Source of the DNA: Tetraselmis striata | Lineage: Eukaryota > Chlorophyta > Chlorodendrophyceae > Chlorodendrales > Chlorodendraceae | Direction of reading: 5' to 3' | NCBI GenBank assembly: GCA_006384855.1 | Contig: VCJN01001447.1 | Coordinates: 21,491-85,490, forward strand | DNA length: 64,000 nucleotides | Shown here: piece after piece, positions 10,945 through 23,048 of the stretch | Position numbering within the stretch: the first letter of the stretch is position 1 | How the letters are laid out: each line of letters opens with the position of its first letter | The notes under the pieces: generated by a model | The model's input: only the letters and a program-made list of their open reading frames with translations | What the model was told of the DNA's origin: nothing | Databases searched by the model: none | Position numbers and translations under genes: made by a program

Positions 10945-11930
10945 CCCCCCCCCCCCCCCCCCCTTCCGTCCGCGTGTCGCTCGTCGATGCGTGGTCGACA
11001 TGCCGAACCTGCTCGCCTGCGCGGTGCTCGCCGCCGCAGCGCGCCTCATCATTGTAGCCGCCCATCCAGGTTTAGACTGGGCTTGCCGCCAAAGGATTCC
11101 TCCTGAGGCCTGACTGCGGCTCCCTCATGGCACTCCGGCTCCTTTCTCTGGCCCCCTGATTCGCCGACAAGCCCGGCATCTCCGTCCGCCCCCGAATGCC
11201 CGCCCTTCCATATGTGCCGGGCTCCCGTCTCCTCGCCGCTCACCGTCCTCGCCCGTTCTCAGGGACGGCTTGAGGTTTCCCGGGCCGGAAAGGCTGCTGC
11301 GGAAAGCGGGTTTTCGGATCGGGTCGGCCGCAAGGCGCCGCCAAACAATTCGTTATTGTACTAAGCCAAGATGCTCGGATTCACATGTGGAACACATACG
11401 GGTGGGTGGGGTGGGGTGGGGTGGGGGGGGGGGGGGGTGTACGCCATTTGTGTTTGCAATTCGGTCGCCGCGGCGGGCCGTGCCGAGATACAAGAACACG
11501 ATTTCATTTCGAACAGCCCCCGCGAGTAGCATGCCCCCGTCCGAGCTGTACACACCCCCTTCCCTATATGTATGCGGATCTCGAAAAGGCCCACGCAAGG
11601 CCAAGCGAGGTCGTACATTAAATATTTCTAGCAGCCCTCCGTACATGGATGTTGCTCGGCGGCGCCACCAAGCGCTACCGGGACTACGAATAATATTGGA
11701 AAATTAAGCCCGCATTGTAGGGCGCTCTTTGGGCGTCACAAGATCCGAGGACCCGCCACAACCGGCTTCCACGCTCAGCCCGCCCCCGCAACACCCAGCC
11801 GGGCACGGGTCTTAGGGGTTATCTGCGCCAACCACGTGGAGGAGGTGGGACGAGTGGTGCCGCCCGGCTTGTCGCACCCATGATTCCCCGCATATGGTGG
11901 ACCGCTGCCTATCTAGTAGTGGCGGGCGAC
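10945..11930. repeat. dispersed repeat, copy 1
   Basis: Matches 47415-48312 in the same orientation with moderate divergence. Shared blocks include GCGGATCTCGA, the stretch around AACACATACGGGTGG, and CACGGGTCTTAGGGGTTA. It begins in a C19 tract (10945-10963) and contains a G15 tract (11423-11437) where the other copy has only six G. No intact protein is recognised; it is probably an old transposon fragment. Confidence 0.7.
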
Positions 11931-14900
11931 ACATGTTGTAGGCAACAACTTGGAATGTAATGGAAAATATCAAAACAAGGGGCACAATGAGACGGCAGAA
12001 TACAAAGCCTTCAACCACAACTCATGAGTGGTAGCGATTTCCGTATTAAGGAGAAAAAGTGAAATAACAACACTCACAGCAAGAAATAGTATTGCCTGGT
12101 GTATGAACGATGTACAATTACTCGTCGCGAAACAACCTCAGATGTGCTGCTGCCGCTCTTGTACTATGGCGTCGCGGGGCGGAGGGGGGCATTCGGGGTT
12201 GCTGTGCGCTGAGATGATAGCCCTTCTTCCCATGGAGAAGGAGAGGGAAAGGTAGCGGCGGCGCACGATTCGGCGGATGTTGAGCAGTTGAAGCTACTCA
12301 CGCTACATGTAGTTGTTGCCATTCCGGTCCCGCGGCTGAAACTTGTTTCGGGGGCCGCCGGGCCCCCTTCCGCTTTCGCATGCGCACCGGCGACCCAACG
12401 TTAGGCAGCCCACAAGCGCGCACGATGGGGGTACGGAGGCCGGTTGGGAAGAGGGGGCTGCCGGTTATAATACCCCCACCAAACATCACATCACGCCCGG
12501 TGTTGCCCAGATTGTATTGGGCCTCCGTCTCGGACACATGAGCACATCGGCCACCGCCGGCGTCGCCTACATTCCCGGTATCTCATGTTGCATCTCTGCC
12601 GTCTGCGCGATCGTCGCTACCGGCATGCCTCTATCTTCTTCTCCATCACAACGGCGGCGCGTCCTCCTCGTCCTCCATATCAATCGCGTCCTCCATTATC
12701 TCACAGCCGCGTTGACGAGATGTGATGGGCGGCGACTCCATACTAGGTTGACAACGGACTAATGGCTTTAGATTTGGGTGTTGGAGGGTGGAAGTGTTGT
12801 CTATTGGACGGCGATGGTGGACTACCTTATCTGGAGGGGTCATGGGCCGTGCCCGGCAAGTTTCTCACCGTAGAACACCTTCTTGTAGTCGCCATGTAAG
12901 GACGCTGCGGTAACTCGTTGGGAGTCGTATCTGTTGAGTTGCGGTGTAGTTCGGAGACCCCTACAATTAGGGCGATTTTCCAAGCAGTTCATGTCGAACT
13001 CAAGTCGGAGGGTTCAGCTCGGTTCCGGCCCGAACTCCCGAACCACCTCGGACTGAAATGAGTTCCGCACAATAACCCTGGTTTGTGTAGTCGCTGCGGT
13101 ATATATGACGACGACGCGTGCTGCGCGGCTACGGGACATCATGATGTCATCACATGCGCCCGCGTGGGCTTGTGACATCTTGTGGCTTCACGCGTACAGT
13201 CCCACCGACCAGTACGGATATTCCACTCGCTAGTCTAGTACCGGTACGGTAACTTTCAATATCAGCCTTACTGCTTACCGGTCGCTGTAGTACGGTACGG
13301 TAATGACTCTTTCTCACGCGGGGCAGACGAGGCCCCAGCGCCAGCTTTTTGTTGCCGACTTGCCGCCGCGTTGTACAGTACTTATCATATCTGTACAGTA
13401 CTATGCCTGTACTAATGCTGTATAGTTGCTTTCATAGTTGCTGTTAGTTCTACTGTTTGTAGTGCGCTTTTGTGAAAGCCCTTATGTTATAAATAATGCT
13501 GTATAGTTGCCCGTACTATCCGTCTATGAGGTACTGGTAGTTTACAGCAGCGGTTTAGTTTGATCCTGAACTTGATCGGCGCGCACGCACGCGGCGCTTG
13601 CGCTTTGTAAATAATTCACACGGGTACTGATGGTACGATACCAGTAATCCTGAAGAGAAGTAGGCCATTCTATTCGCATGTCTCAGTACCTGTACCCGGT
13701 AGTTGCCGACGCGGAGAAATCTGGCTGCCCAAACCCGTGCAATTTCCGGTTGGTCACGGCGCCACGTCGCGCACTGTACGCCGCTCCGCGGTGCGCGAGC
13801 TTCGTACCATCGAAAAGTATCCGTCATGGTAGCCGACGCGCCAGTACTTTGACGCCCGTACTTCAGACCGCGTCAGGTTAGTAGCACGGTGGGGAAATTT
13901 GCCTCCAATGTCCCCACTATGCTAACGCTCATAATTGGGATCTCGGGCGATTTTCGACACCACCAAACTATCCGCCCCCGCCCATCAACCCTCGAGAGCC
14001 GCGCCCCGCCCGCCCTACCCCACTTTTAGCGACCAGTAGCGCTATATGTAAGGTTGTGTGGTAGACTAACACCTTTCTCAGCGAGCTTGCCGCGTGCGTG
14101 CGTGGGTGCGTGTCAGTCCGCCCGTGCATGTCCCTTGCCGGTCCCGCACGGTAGTCGACCTTTGCGGCGTCGCCCGACCGCGGTAGGTAGTTGTCACGGC
14201 ACCATGCCGCGAGCGAAGCGGTGTCTGCACCCTGTGGGTTGGGCCTCGATAGCATTGCTGGGCCGGTGGGGGATTGAGCGTGGTGTCTCGCGGGACGCTA
14301 ACGGTATCGCTCGCGGCCCGGTGACGTATGATCGCGACTGCACATGGGCCGTGCCAGACCAGCATACTGCCGTGACACGGATCGGAGCAGGCGTCGCGTT
14401 GCATCATTCGGCGGAGAGGTTGTATTGTGGATCCCACGCGGACGATCTGAAGGGGGCTCCCCCTTTATTGATAGGCATCGGTATGGTATCAGGTGCCTTG
14501 CTGCATGCGTGATGAAGAGGGCGGAACTGGCGGGTCGGTTGGCATGACTAATCCTTAGGTAGCACCGTGCGCGACGACATGTCAAGACAACCAGATATGC
14601 ATCATGCATGGTATTGAGCCGTCGTATAGAAATGCCAAGGGCCGATAGCTGGTAGGTTGATAAACGTACATCCTCGTAAGCAAGAGGCGGCGGGACGGCA
14701 AGGGTACCGGGTACAACATGGCCTAGTAGCCGGCAGATATCGATATTGATATGGCCGGCTACTATACTCGGCCATGCGGCGGCCCCCGTTTAAAATGTCT
14801 TGAGCCAAGCTGCCACCGTGAATCACCCGGACGACATAGTAATCGTGTATACATGAGCAGAAACTACCTTGATTACATAAGGGCTTTCACATGAGCAGAA

Positions 14901-15575
14901 ACTCGTGCAATTAGTACTGATACGGGTACTGGTGTGAATTACAAGTAACAAATCCACCGCTAAAATGCAGTAGGTACTAGAAGATCAACACAGCAAGTAC
15001 TGGTGTGAATAACAAAAGGTCAGTAACAAATCCACCGCTGAAATGCAGTACTAAAGATCAACTACACAGCAAGTACTGGTATTGGTGGTCGCTAATCCTT
15101 TCTGTTTTCCCCTGTCCCCTGGGACAGGACAGGCAACAAGAGTGAAAACGCTTGCAGCATCTCTACGACGGCCGTTTCGGCAGCGATATAGTTGCGGAAA
15201 CCTATGGGTAGGCGACGCTCCGTCATGTACAGTCATCAATGCCGAAAAACTAATTGAAGGCTACTGAGAGCTTTTCCAACACTGTTGGATCACCGTCTAA
15301 AACGCTGCCATGAAAATACCTCCCGGCACTGACCACCAAAGGTCGCCTGCCCTAATCGATAATCGTTAGCGACAAATTACAGCAGTACGAGTAGCGACTA
15401 GTAGTCGCAAGACCGAGGAAAACCAACGAGGATGGTTGTCCCAGTAGTAGTGCCTTAGTGCCTTGGGAATCTGCAATTTCCTATGCTACGGTTCATATCG
15501 TCCATGATTGTGGCGTAATTTCATGTCTGGCGTAAAATCTAAATAGAGCGTGTACAGACAGATTGACTGACACAG
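11931..15575. other. gene-poor region
   Basis: No recognisable protein, RNA gene or transposon end was found. Many short duplicated motifs occur, for example ACGGTACGGTAA near 13244 and 13293. Confidence 0.5.
14931..15080. repeat. diverged tandem copy of a dispersed short motif
   Basis: Two ~75-bp copies are built around CAAATCCACCGCTAAAATGC and GCAAGTACTGGT. Related pieces occur near 8297 and 20370, and in reverse complement near 21130. This may be a short interspersed element of unknown type. Confidence 0.5.
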
Positions 15576-16313
15576 GTGCAGGTACCGTGGGAAACGATAA
15601 AGCGCAGCTTCGCCTCCAGTTCCTCACAGTCCCAACCTGTCGAGCCAGCACCACGTCGAGTTGCGCAGCTTGTCATGGAGGTCCGCTATGCAGTCCCCCC
15701 AATTATGTCAGCAACACAGAGTCTGGCATTCGAGGAGACGCCTCGTTCTAGCTGGCATAAGCCGTTCCGGAGGCTGCTAGAAAGCGGCAGCCGCTCGAAG
15801 CTGTGGATATGGGGGCGTGTGGCTTTTGGCCACGCCTCCCATAACATTGGAACTGGAACTCCTGCAACCGCGTGCGAATCCTTCGACCACGCTGCCCAAG
15901 AGCCCTTCCCCGAGACTCGTAAGGCCGCGGCGTCAGAATCTAAGCGGCTGGTATCGTCTGGCGGCTCGCTGCGGTGCGCATGCGACTTACCTGCTTGTCG
16001 AGAAAGCAGCAGTACTTGCCCGGTTACTGATGTGGCGTCGGGGAAGATAGAAGCGATTGGTTACATCCAGACCCCAGATCAGCCAAGCCGCCACGGCATT
16101 GCAATGTCCAACGAGGTTTCACGGCTGGTTCGAGAGGCGCTCTTGGATGGATACCAGGCAGGGCGGGGCCTGCCACGATATCGTCCACCGTGCGACGAGG
16201 AATTCATCCCCCAAGGGCCTGCCCCGGCAGCTCAACCGCCGCCCTCTTTTCCGTCAAGCGCGATTGGTGCTGACGACTTTGATTCGCGCAGCATGGTCGA
16301 CGACACCAGGTGA
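15576..16313 (+). other. unrecognised 245-codon open frame
   Basis: Long open frame after a plausible 3' splice site (CACAG at the left end). The first in-frame ATG is near 15675. The composition is Ser/Pro/Arg-rich with no recognised domain and no supporting neighbouring exon. It could be a chance ORF or a lone exon. Confidence 0.2.
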
Positions 16314-16587
16314 GAATCCCACCAACTCTTCCTGATGACCACCGCCCCCGACTGCAGGTATCTGACGGTAGTAAGTACCCACTCGTACGCGTTAGGCCCA
16401 TTGTCGGTGGTGCATGATCCCGACGTGCAGTAGCAGCGCGCAGTAGTACGGGCACAGTTCAGCGATACTATTGCACCACAGCGGTAGCGCGCGCCCTTAA
16501 TATTAATCCTCTACCTCGAGCGCAGGAAATCGATTAATACTACGCGAAAATCGACGGAGGTTTTAATTCGGAACCGGCCCGGGGACC

Positions 16588-16700
16588 ATAAATAGCGACT
16601 ATTTAACAATGTAATCCGGCCTGAAATATAGCGACTACTTAACAGTATAAAAAACGACCATTTGACAGTACAAATAGCGACGACTATTTAACGATGTAAC
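16588..16700. repeat. degenerate tandem repeat, ~30-bp unit
   Basis: Four imperfect copies of a motif around ATAGCGACTATTTAACAATG. Confidence 0.65.
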
Positions 16701-18608
16701 AATTATCTATTTCCCGATACCAACCAGTACGGAAGGATATGGTCGGAACTACATCAAGGCGGTCAGGGCGTGAGCCGTGAGGCAGACATTCGCGCGGGTA
16801 CCGACTGATGCTACGATTAGCTGAAATGCGATTGAGGATGAGTGCTGTGCGCGCAGTATTATTCAGGTTCGAATAAATTCCGTGCATTTTGTATTTTCCA
16901 TGATGACGATTACACCCCGGAAAGTCTGGCTATTGATGGATGCACATCGGCGGGCGCGCGAGCGGGGCGGGGTGCTGCGGCGGGCGCCGAGTCTGGTCCC
17001 AGCGTAGCAGCAAGACAAGTTATGTGCCGATGTGTATGCTGCCACGGTAGTGAGGCGCCGCTACTCGAACTGTACTTCGTACCGGTAGCGCAACCGCTGT
17101 AGAATGAGGTAGCGCCGATAGTGTGTCCGTGCATGTGTGGGTATGGGGGGAAGGGGGTGCGCGCATGTGGCGGTGATGGCGGTGCATGCGGTTCCGTTTG
17201 CTGCGAGCGGGGAGGGATGCTGCACTGCTACGTCACTACAGTTTCAACACACAGAACGGTGTGGCATCCAGTCGTACCTGGGTGAGAAAATGGGTACCCT
17301 TGGACACACAGTGCTTGTGGGCGGTGAGGGGGGGGGGGGGGGGGGGGGGGGCGGGCAGATCTGTTAGTGCAGAGCCCGTCCGTCGGCTCCTGGTTTGGCC
17401 TGAGCACAGGTCCGAATCAGCGGCCGACGACGATAACAATCCCTGCGCTGGCAGTTCCTCTGACATGGAACCGCAGCATGTGAATCCGTTTTCATTCTGT
17501 TATATAGACGTGCATTTACTACGACATGATTGGTCCGCGTGACTCAGGGGGAGTGCGTGCTCAGCTTTCGCAGTCGGTGCACTGTACTTTACTGCTTATT
17601 GCACTTCCTCGCCCGTGACTTCATCGTTTCCTTAACCAGGGGAAAGTACAGGGGTAGCGAATAATGGCACTTTTCAAGCCCCTGTGGCCCTATATCCTGG
17701 AGCCGAATAGGTTTCAGAGTGCGAGTCACAGATCGAGCATAGTCACAGATAATTTCCCGTATTCCCGTACTCCGTCCGGCTACTTTGTGAAAAACGATAT
17801 CTGTGACGGGCTCTATTCGAATAAAACACAGACCTTAGTTCAAAGAGGTTGCTGCTTTGCTCGCCACTGCGGCGCCCCGCCAGATGGGCCGCCACCATCA
17901 CCACCACCATCACCACCAGGACTGCCCACCCCGGCGCCGCCTGCCACCCCACCCCAACACTATTGCGCAGCTCGCCTTATTGTGTGCGAGTGGGTGGGTC
18001 AGCACGTGCTTGTCCGACCTCCGGTTTAGACTACTTCTGCGCCGGGTGCGACGCCCGCGATGGTCGTATCATGGCCCGTCTCACCGCCTCGGTCTCAGTC
18101 TCCGCCTACCTCACCGGTCAACGGCCCGCCCGGGACTACGCCCGGGGCGCCGCATGGCGCAAGGTGGCTGGGAATCCGTCACTATGTCGCCGGATGCGTG
18201 CAGCAACGGGCGAGGTTTGGCGGGTGTGTTGCAACAGGGTGGGGCGCGGTGGGGACATTTGCTGCTACGCGGCGGGGCGGGCGAAGATGGTGCGATGAGA
18301 AGGGCGGGCGTTGTAGGGCCTCAAAACATGCCGGACGGGTCCGAAATGCCCAGGACGTCAAATCTGTGACGTCACAGATAGCTCATCTGAGATTTGTTGC
18401 GATTTTTTCGATTCGAACACGGATAATAACATATTCCGGGTCTCAGATGATGAACATGTGATCTGAAATCTATTCGATTGAGGGCTTGCAGGAGCAATAT
18501 CAATACCCGTTTAAGCATCAGTCGCTATATGTACTGGAAAAGGAATAAAATTGCAAAACATGGTGTACTTCTGACTTTATTAGCATAGCATAGTCAAACC
18601 CGGCCTTT
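16701..18608. other. gene-poor region
   Basis: No gene is recognised. A G24 tract lies at 17328-17351. A CAC/CAT-rich stretch near 17890-17920 would encode poly-His in one frame but has no gene context. Confidence 0.45.
17328..17351. repeat. poly-G tract (24 bp)
   Basis: Uninterrupted G homopolymer. Confidence 0.9.
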
Positions 18609-19206
18609 CCAAAACAGGGTGCAATGACAAATTGCCAAACATGGCGTTCCCGACTTTGCCATTCCTGGACAATTGCAAATAAAGAGGGTGCGACCGGTCT
18701 GTCGCCATTCGCGCCTCAACTGAAATTGGGAACCCCCTCCGGGCACCTCCATGCAATGCACACATCCCGGCGTGCGAGAGCATCAGCGGACGGTAGGGCA
18801 GGTCGTCGGTGCACCCGCCCACAACTGTTCCCGGCGCCAGCGTCGTCGAAGCGCGTGCTTTTCTCCGCAGGCGAGAAGCAATGGCGATATGATACATTAG
18901 GCGCCCCGCCGCGGGTGTAGTATCGGCAATGCGGCTTACATCCGCTGATCCGCCCCATCATTTGCCTGTGCGGTGGTTCCCATGGACGTGCGTGTTGGCT
19001 TTTTCTGGCGGATCCTCGCCATGTTGTTGCATGCCGTACGTCTTGGCGGCGTGTTGGTTGGTGCCGCCACCGTCGTCGCCCCGCCGCATGATGCGACGAT
19101 AGCTGAGCGTCCCTTACTTGCCGGGCCGTCGGCCGTCTAAACCTGGCTGTTAAGCAAATTTGCCATACCCCGATTTTGCACCATGTTTTGGACTGCACCC
19201 TGTTTC
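18609..19206. mobile_element. possible ~0.6-kb element with imperfect TIRs
   Basis: AAACAGGGTGCAATGACAAA at the left pairs with the reverse complement of the right end (AAACAGGGTGCAGTCCAAAA). No clear target duplication or coding region is visible. Classification is open. Confidence 0.3.
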
Positions 19207-21343
19207 GCGACCTGCCACTGCTTGGGATAGCTGCACCTGGTTTTTAAAGCTGGTTTTGACACTGTTCTGCTGATAAAGCCAGAACCCTGTATTGCAGTTT
19301 TCCATACAATAACAACAGCACTACGGTAAGGTATCAGTGGCGATTACTCGGCGTCACGCGTCACCGCTGCGTCTTTTACCCTCAGACCCTTAGCGGCTTG
19401 TGTTGGTCTCCTCTAGTGCTCCTTGTAGCGTGATTTGTTACCGGGCTTTTCTGATTCACACCAGCAGTGGGGATTACTACTAGAAACGTGTACCCCCATA
19501 GCCGCTACAGGTAATAAAATGTCGTAGTAACTACGAGCACTCTCATCCGGATACTAGAGTCGATACAAATATATAGTTACATGAGCTCGCTGCAAAAGGC
19601 GATCAGGAAACCACCGAAAAGGCAATAGAAAACGTCCACTACAGCAATTGCGCGGCGGAAGTCGGATACAATAGCGTATGACTGTACTGTACTCAACAGG
19701 AACTTTAATTATGAACTCAACTTGAAACATACTCGGTTACTTATGTTGTAACTCGAATCCTTCTGTGGTATCAGTATAATATTTTGAAACCTCTAAAGTA
19801 AGAACGAAGGATCGATAAACTGGACAGGCCCGTAGCAGACTAGCAGTACTATTCATGCCGTTACGGGTACAGTATATGTTAAAAAGTGTCGATATATAAA
19901 TCCGTACCTGCTCTATATCATCCGTTCATCTTCGGCATCGTGTGCATATCGTCCTGCACATCTAATTACGGCTTCGGGTATCGATACCAGAGGCGGTAAG
20001 AGTAGTGGTAAATCCTTGCTAGTAATCCTTCGGACCCGTACCCGTAGTCCTTACGGCCTTACCGGGGGTACCTACTATACTCATCCATCGCGTGCGGCTG
20101 TGAATTATTATAAATCATGTATCTATATGTACATGCTACAAATAAATAACTTAAAATTATGTAGCAAAGTATATTCAACATATTTCGGTACAGACATGTA
20201 TATCTATGAACATACATAAATGATACATATACTACATGTAATATCTATATACGGATACGAAGATAACAGAATACATACATAAGTACAATATATCTACATA
20301 TATGAATGTATTGTATAAATATAATATGTAAATGAAGAGCAACATTGTGGTACGTATTATCAGCGCAAATCCACCGCTCAGAGCAGCAGTACTCGTAAGA
20401 ACTAAAGAGCTCAACATCATATACACAAGCAATGGCAGAGCGCGCGCAGTGCGGCAGCAGGTAAATGATACTCATACGATTACCAGTAGTGGGTGAAGCA
20501 CAGTCTTCCGTGGGGTGAGGTGAGCGAGGGGTGCGCCGAATAGCAGTGCACGGGGCACTCGGTGCACCACCCGGGCTCACAGGAGGCCTTACTTGAAGGA
20601 GATGTCTTGGGGTCCTGAGCTTGGTGGCGGCTCAGGAGCGTGCACGCTGCCTCACCATACGGCGTATGTTCGTCCGCTATCCCATGGATAACCCTCGTCG
20701 CCCACACGTGCACGCGTGGCCCAGACTCTTAACCGGGCGTGCACCACTCATCCACCCCGCCTCGTGCGGGATGCGGGCTGCTATTAGGCGGCTGCTTGCG
20801 TTGATCTCCTAGAGCCATCAACAAATCCTACTGCTTTTAGCGTGGAATTACTAGCCTTTGCACTTCACACTATTACCAGTCGGACGACTTCCCGTGCCTT
20901 GTAGTCAGAATTGTCACCAGACTACCCGTAATGCGCGCGCGATATACTTCCGCATGCTATAACACCTGCGCTGTACCCTCCTGGTATCGTATCTACTCAA
21001 TATACAACACCGCCCCCAGCATGAGTGGTCGCTAGGTACCGTACGAATATCTCATACTATAACAGGCTGTTCTACTCAAGCGGTTTCTCGTTTTGATCTC
21101 CAGGAGCCCGTACGGATTATTACCAGCTAAGGGTCCTAACTGTTTTAGCGGTGGATTTGTTACTGCTGGAGGATCACTGACTTGTGTAGTATTCACACGA
21201 GTATGGAGATATATGGATACCAGGCAATCCTAGTCGATATACGGTGCCGGCACTGTCCGACTTCCATCCTGGTCTACCGCCTGCCTCCATCGCATGTTGA
21301 GGATGGGCGCGCTCGAAATTCCTGGACTGCGAGAAGCCCTTAA
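19207..21343. other. gene-poor, partly AT-rich region
   Basis: Bases 20100-20340 are markedly AT-rich with many TATA/TACAT runs, unlike the flanking DNA. Near 20755-20800 a segment resembles 4857-4905 (GCGGGATGCGGGC core). No gene is recognised. Confidence 0.45.
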
Positions 21344-21493
21344 CTGAGACTGCTTGAACTGAGACAACGTGCTGTTCTCCCGGTTTGCAGATGCGCCCCC
21401 TCGCCCTACTGCTCCAGCCGGACCGCATCCACCACCGACGACTCAGATTCACTTGGAGCCCTTCCGCACGACATTTTCGCCGCCGTGGTCGAA

Positions 21494-22639
21494 ATGGTAG
21501 AGCCTGCCATGCGGCCAGTCCTCGCTCGCGCGTCTCGAGAGCTCGCCCACCTTGCGGGTGGCGTCCACCAAAACGTGCCGCTCTCCGCTGTCGCCTCAAG
21601 CCCTGCGATGCTGGAATGGGCAACACAGCAAGGGCTGGCCGTCGGCCCCAAGCTCACCAATGCCGCCGCTCGTACAGGGAACCTTGCGGCTGTGCAGTGG
21701 TGCCTGCGTGCCCGCGCGGGCTTCGACCCCGACACATTGGTTGCCGCAGTGCATGGCGGATGTTTGGAGGTGTGCCAGATGCTTTGGCGTGCCGGATGTC
21801 CGGTCGACGCGCGGTCCGCCGTCGCCGCTGCAGGCACGGGAAACTTGCCTCTGCTGGTGACTCTCTGGCAGCACGGCGTCGAATTGACCCCCCAGGTCAC
21901 AGCGGCCGCCGCCGCCGCCGGCCATCTGGACGTCCTCGCGTGGGCCCACAACAAGGGCTGCCCGCTGTCCGACATCGCCGCCGAGTGGGCCGCCGGTGCC
22001 GGTCGCTTAGATGTCGTCACTTGGCTCGCGGAGCGAGCATGTCCACACGGACCGCACGTTTGTGCCGCCGCTGCCGCAGGCGGTCATTTGCGTGTTTTGC
22101 AATTTCTGCGGGCATCAGGCTGTCCCTGGGGCGCCGACACCACAACGCAAGCGGCCACGGCCGGCCACATCCATGTGCTCTCCTGGGCGCTGCAAAACGG
22201 CTGCCCGATATCCTCCGACGCCGTCATCAATGCCGCGGCCGCCGGTCAACTCGCCCTGCTCCGCTGGGCACACGCGCACGCTCTACCCTGGTCGGAGCGC
22301 TGCTGCAACGGCGCTGCGTGGGGCGGCCACTTGGATGTGCTCCAGTGGCTTGTGAACGTGACGGGCACGCCAATGGGGTGGCGCACGACGTTGCGCGCTG
22401 CCCAACAAGGCCACGTCGACGTCCTGCGCTGGGCCATCGAGGCGGGCTGCCCCTGGAGCTCGGCTGCCTGCACCGTAGCTGCGGCCGCCGGCGGACATGT
22501 CGCTGTGCTCGATTGGCTGCATGGCTTTGGCGCCCTCGACTACGACTGCCTGAGGTCGGAGCTCATCCGAGACGGCGAGAAGGTCGCAGACCTGAGGGAG
22601 TGGCTGACCACCGCCGGGCTGGCCACTGGGATGCCCTAG
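21494..22639 (+). CDS. ankyrin-type short-repeat protein, possible F-box
   Basis: 381 residues from the first in-frame ATG to a TAG stop; the frame is open back to 21344. From about residue 55 it consists of roughly eleven ~27-residue repeats with the pattern GHLxVLxWaxxxGCPxxxxxxxxAAxA, for example AAGHLDVLAWAHNKGCP. These match the short ankyrin-like repeats common in algal and protist families. Just upstream, in the same frame, the translation LPHDIFAAVVEMVEPAMRPV looks like the start of an F-box helix. The true start may therefore lie in an unseen 5' exon joined at the splice-like CAG near 21390. Such proteins are usually protein-binding adaptors; the partner is unknown. A 439-codon frame in another phase overlaps but lacks the repeat structure. 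Confidence 0.75.
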   Translation: MVEPAMRPVLARASRELAHLAGGVHQNVPLSAVASSPAMLEWATQQGLAVGPKLTNAAARTGNLAAVQWCLRARAGFDPDTLVAAVHGGCLEVCQMLWRAGCPVDARSAVAAAGTGNLPLLVTLWQHGVELTPQVTAAAAAAGHLDVLAWAHNKGCPLSDIAAEWAAGAGRLDVVTWLAERACPHGPHVCAAAAAGGHLRVLQFLRASGCPWGADTTTQAATAGHIHVLSWALQNGCPISSDAVINAAAAGQLALLRWAHAHALPWSERCCNGAAWGGHLDVLQWLVNVTGTPMGWRTTLRAAQQGHVDVLRWAIEAGCPWSSAACTVAAAAGGHVAVLDWLHGFGALDYDCLRSELIRDGEKVADLREWLTTAGLATGMP

Positions 22640-23048
22640 TCCTCTCCCAGTGCGCCCCGGCTGGTAGATCGTGCTGCGGCACAAAAATTCAAGCGCGGAC
22701 GTAATTGCGAATTCATATCTGGCAACTAGAAAGGGTTGCCTATGGAGACTAGTAGGTTCTGACTAGTAAATGCTGCATAGAGATCAGATACAGGAACAGC
22801 GACAGGGGGGCGTGCTGCCTCTCCGCTAATACCCCATGCATTGGGCGCTATTGTTAACTATGACAAGAAAACGCACATGCCAGCATTGGCTGCTTTCCTG
22901 TCTTGTTGCCTGTACTTCCACCAGAGCCCACAGCTTGTTGAACACACCTCGGAGGTGCTCACATCGTCTTCAGTTGGAACCCTGTGCCGCCGTGCATTCC
23001 CATTTTCATCTCAGCTACGCTGCCTTGCATACCGACGCTCCCCTAACC
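22640..23048. other. intergenic between convergent genes
   Basis: Lies between the stop of the ankyrin-type gene (+) and the stop of menG (-). No ORF with a recognised domain was seen. Confidence 0.5.

Noticed and set aside
17880..17920. Poly-His coding stretch
   Set aside because: A CAC/CAT-rich run with no gene context or supporting exon structure.
21385..22704. 439-codon frame overlapping the ankyrin-type gene
   Set aside because: It lacks repeat structure at protein level and is Arg/Cys/Pro-rich. It is a shadow of the repeated GC-rich codons in the true frame.
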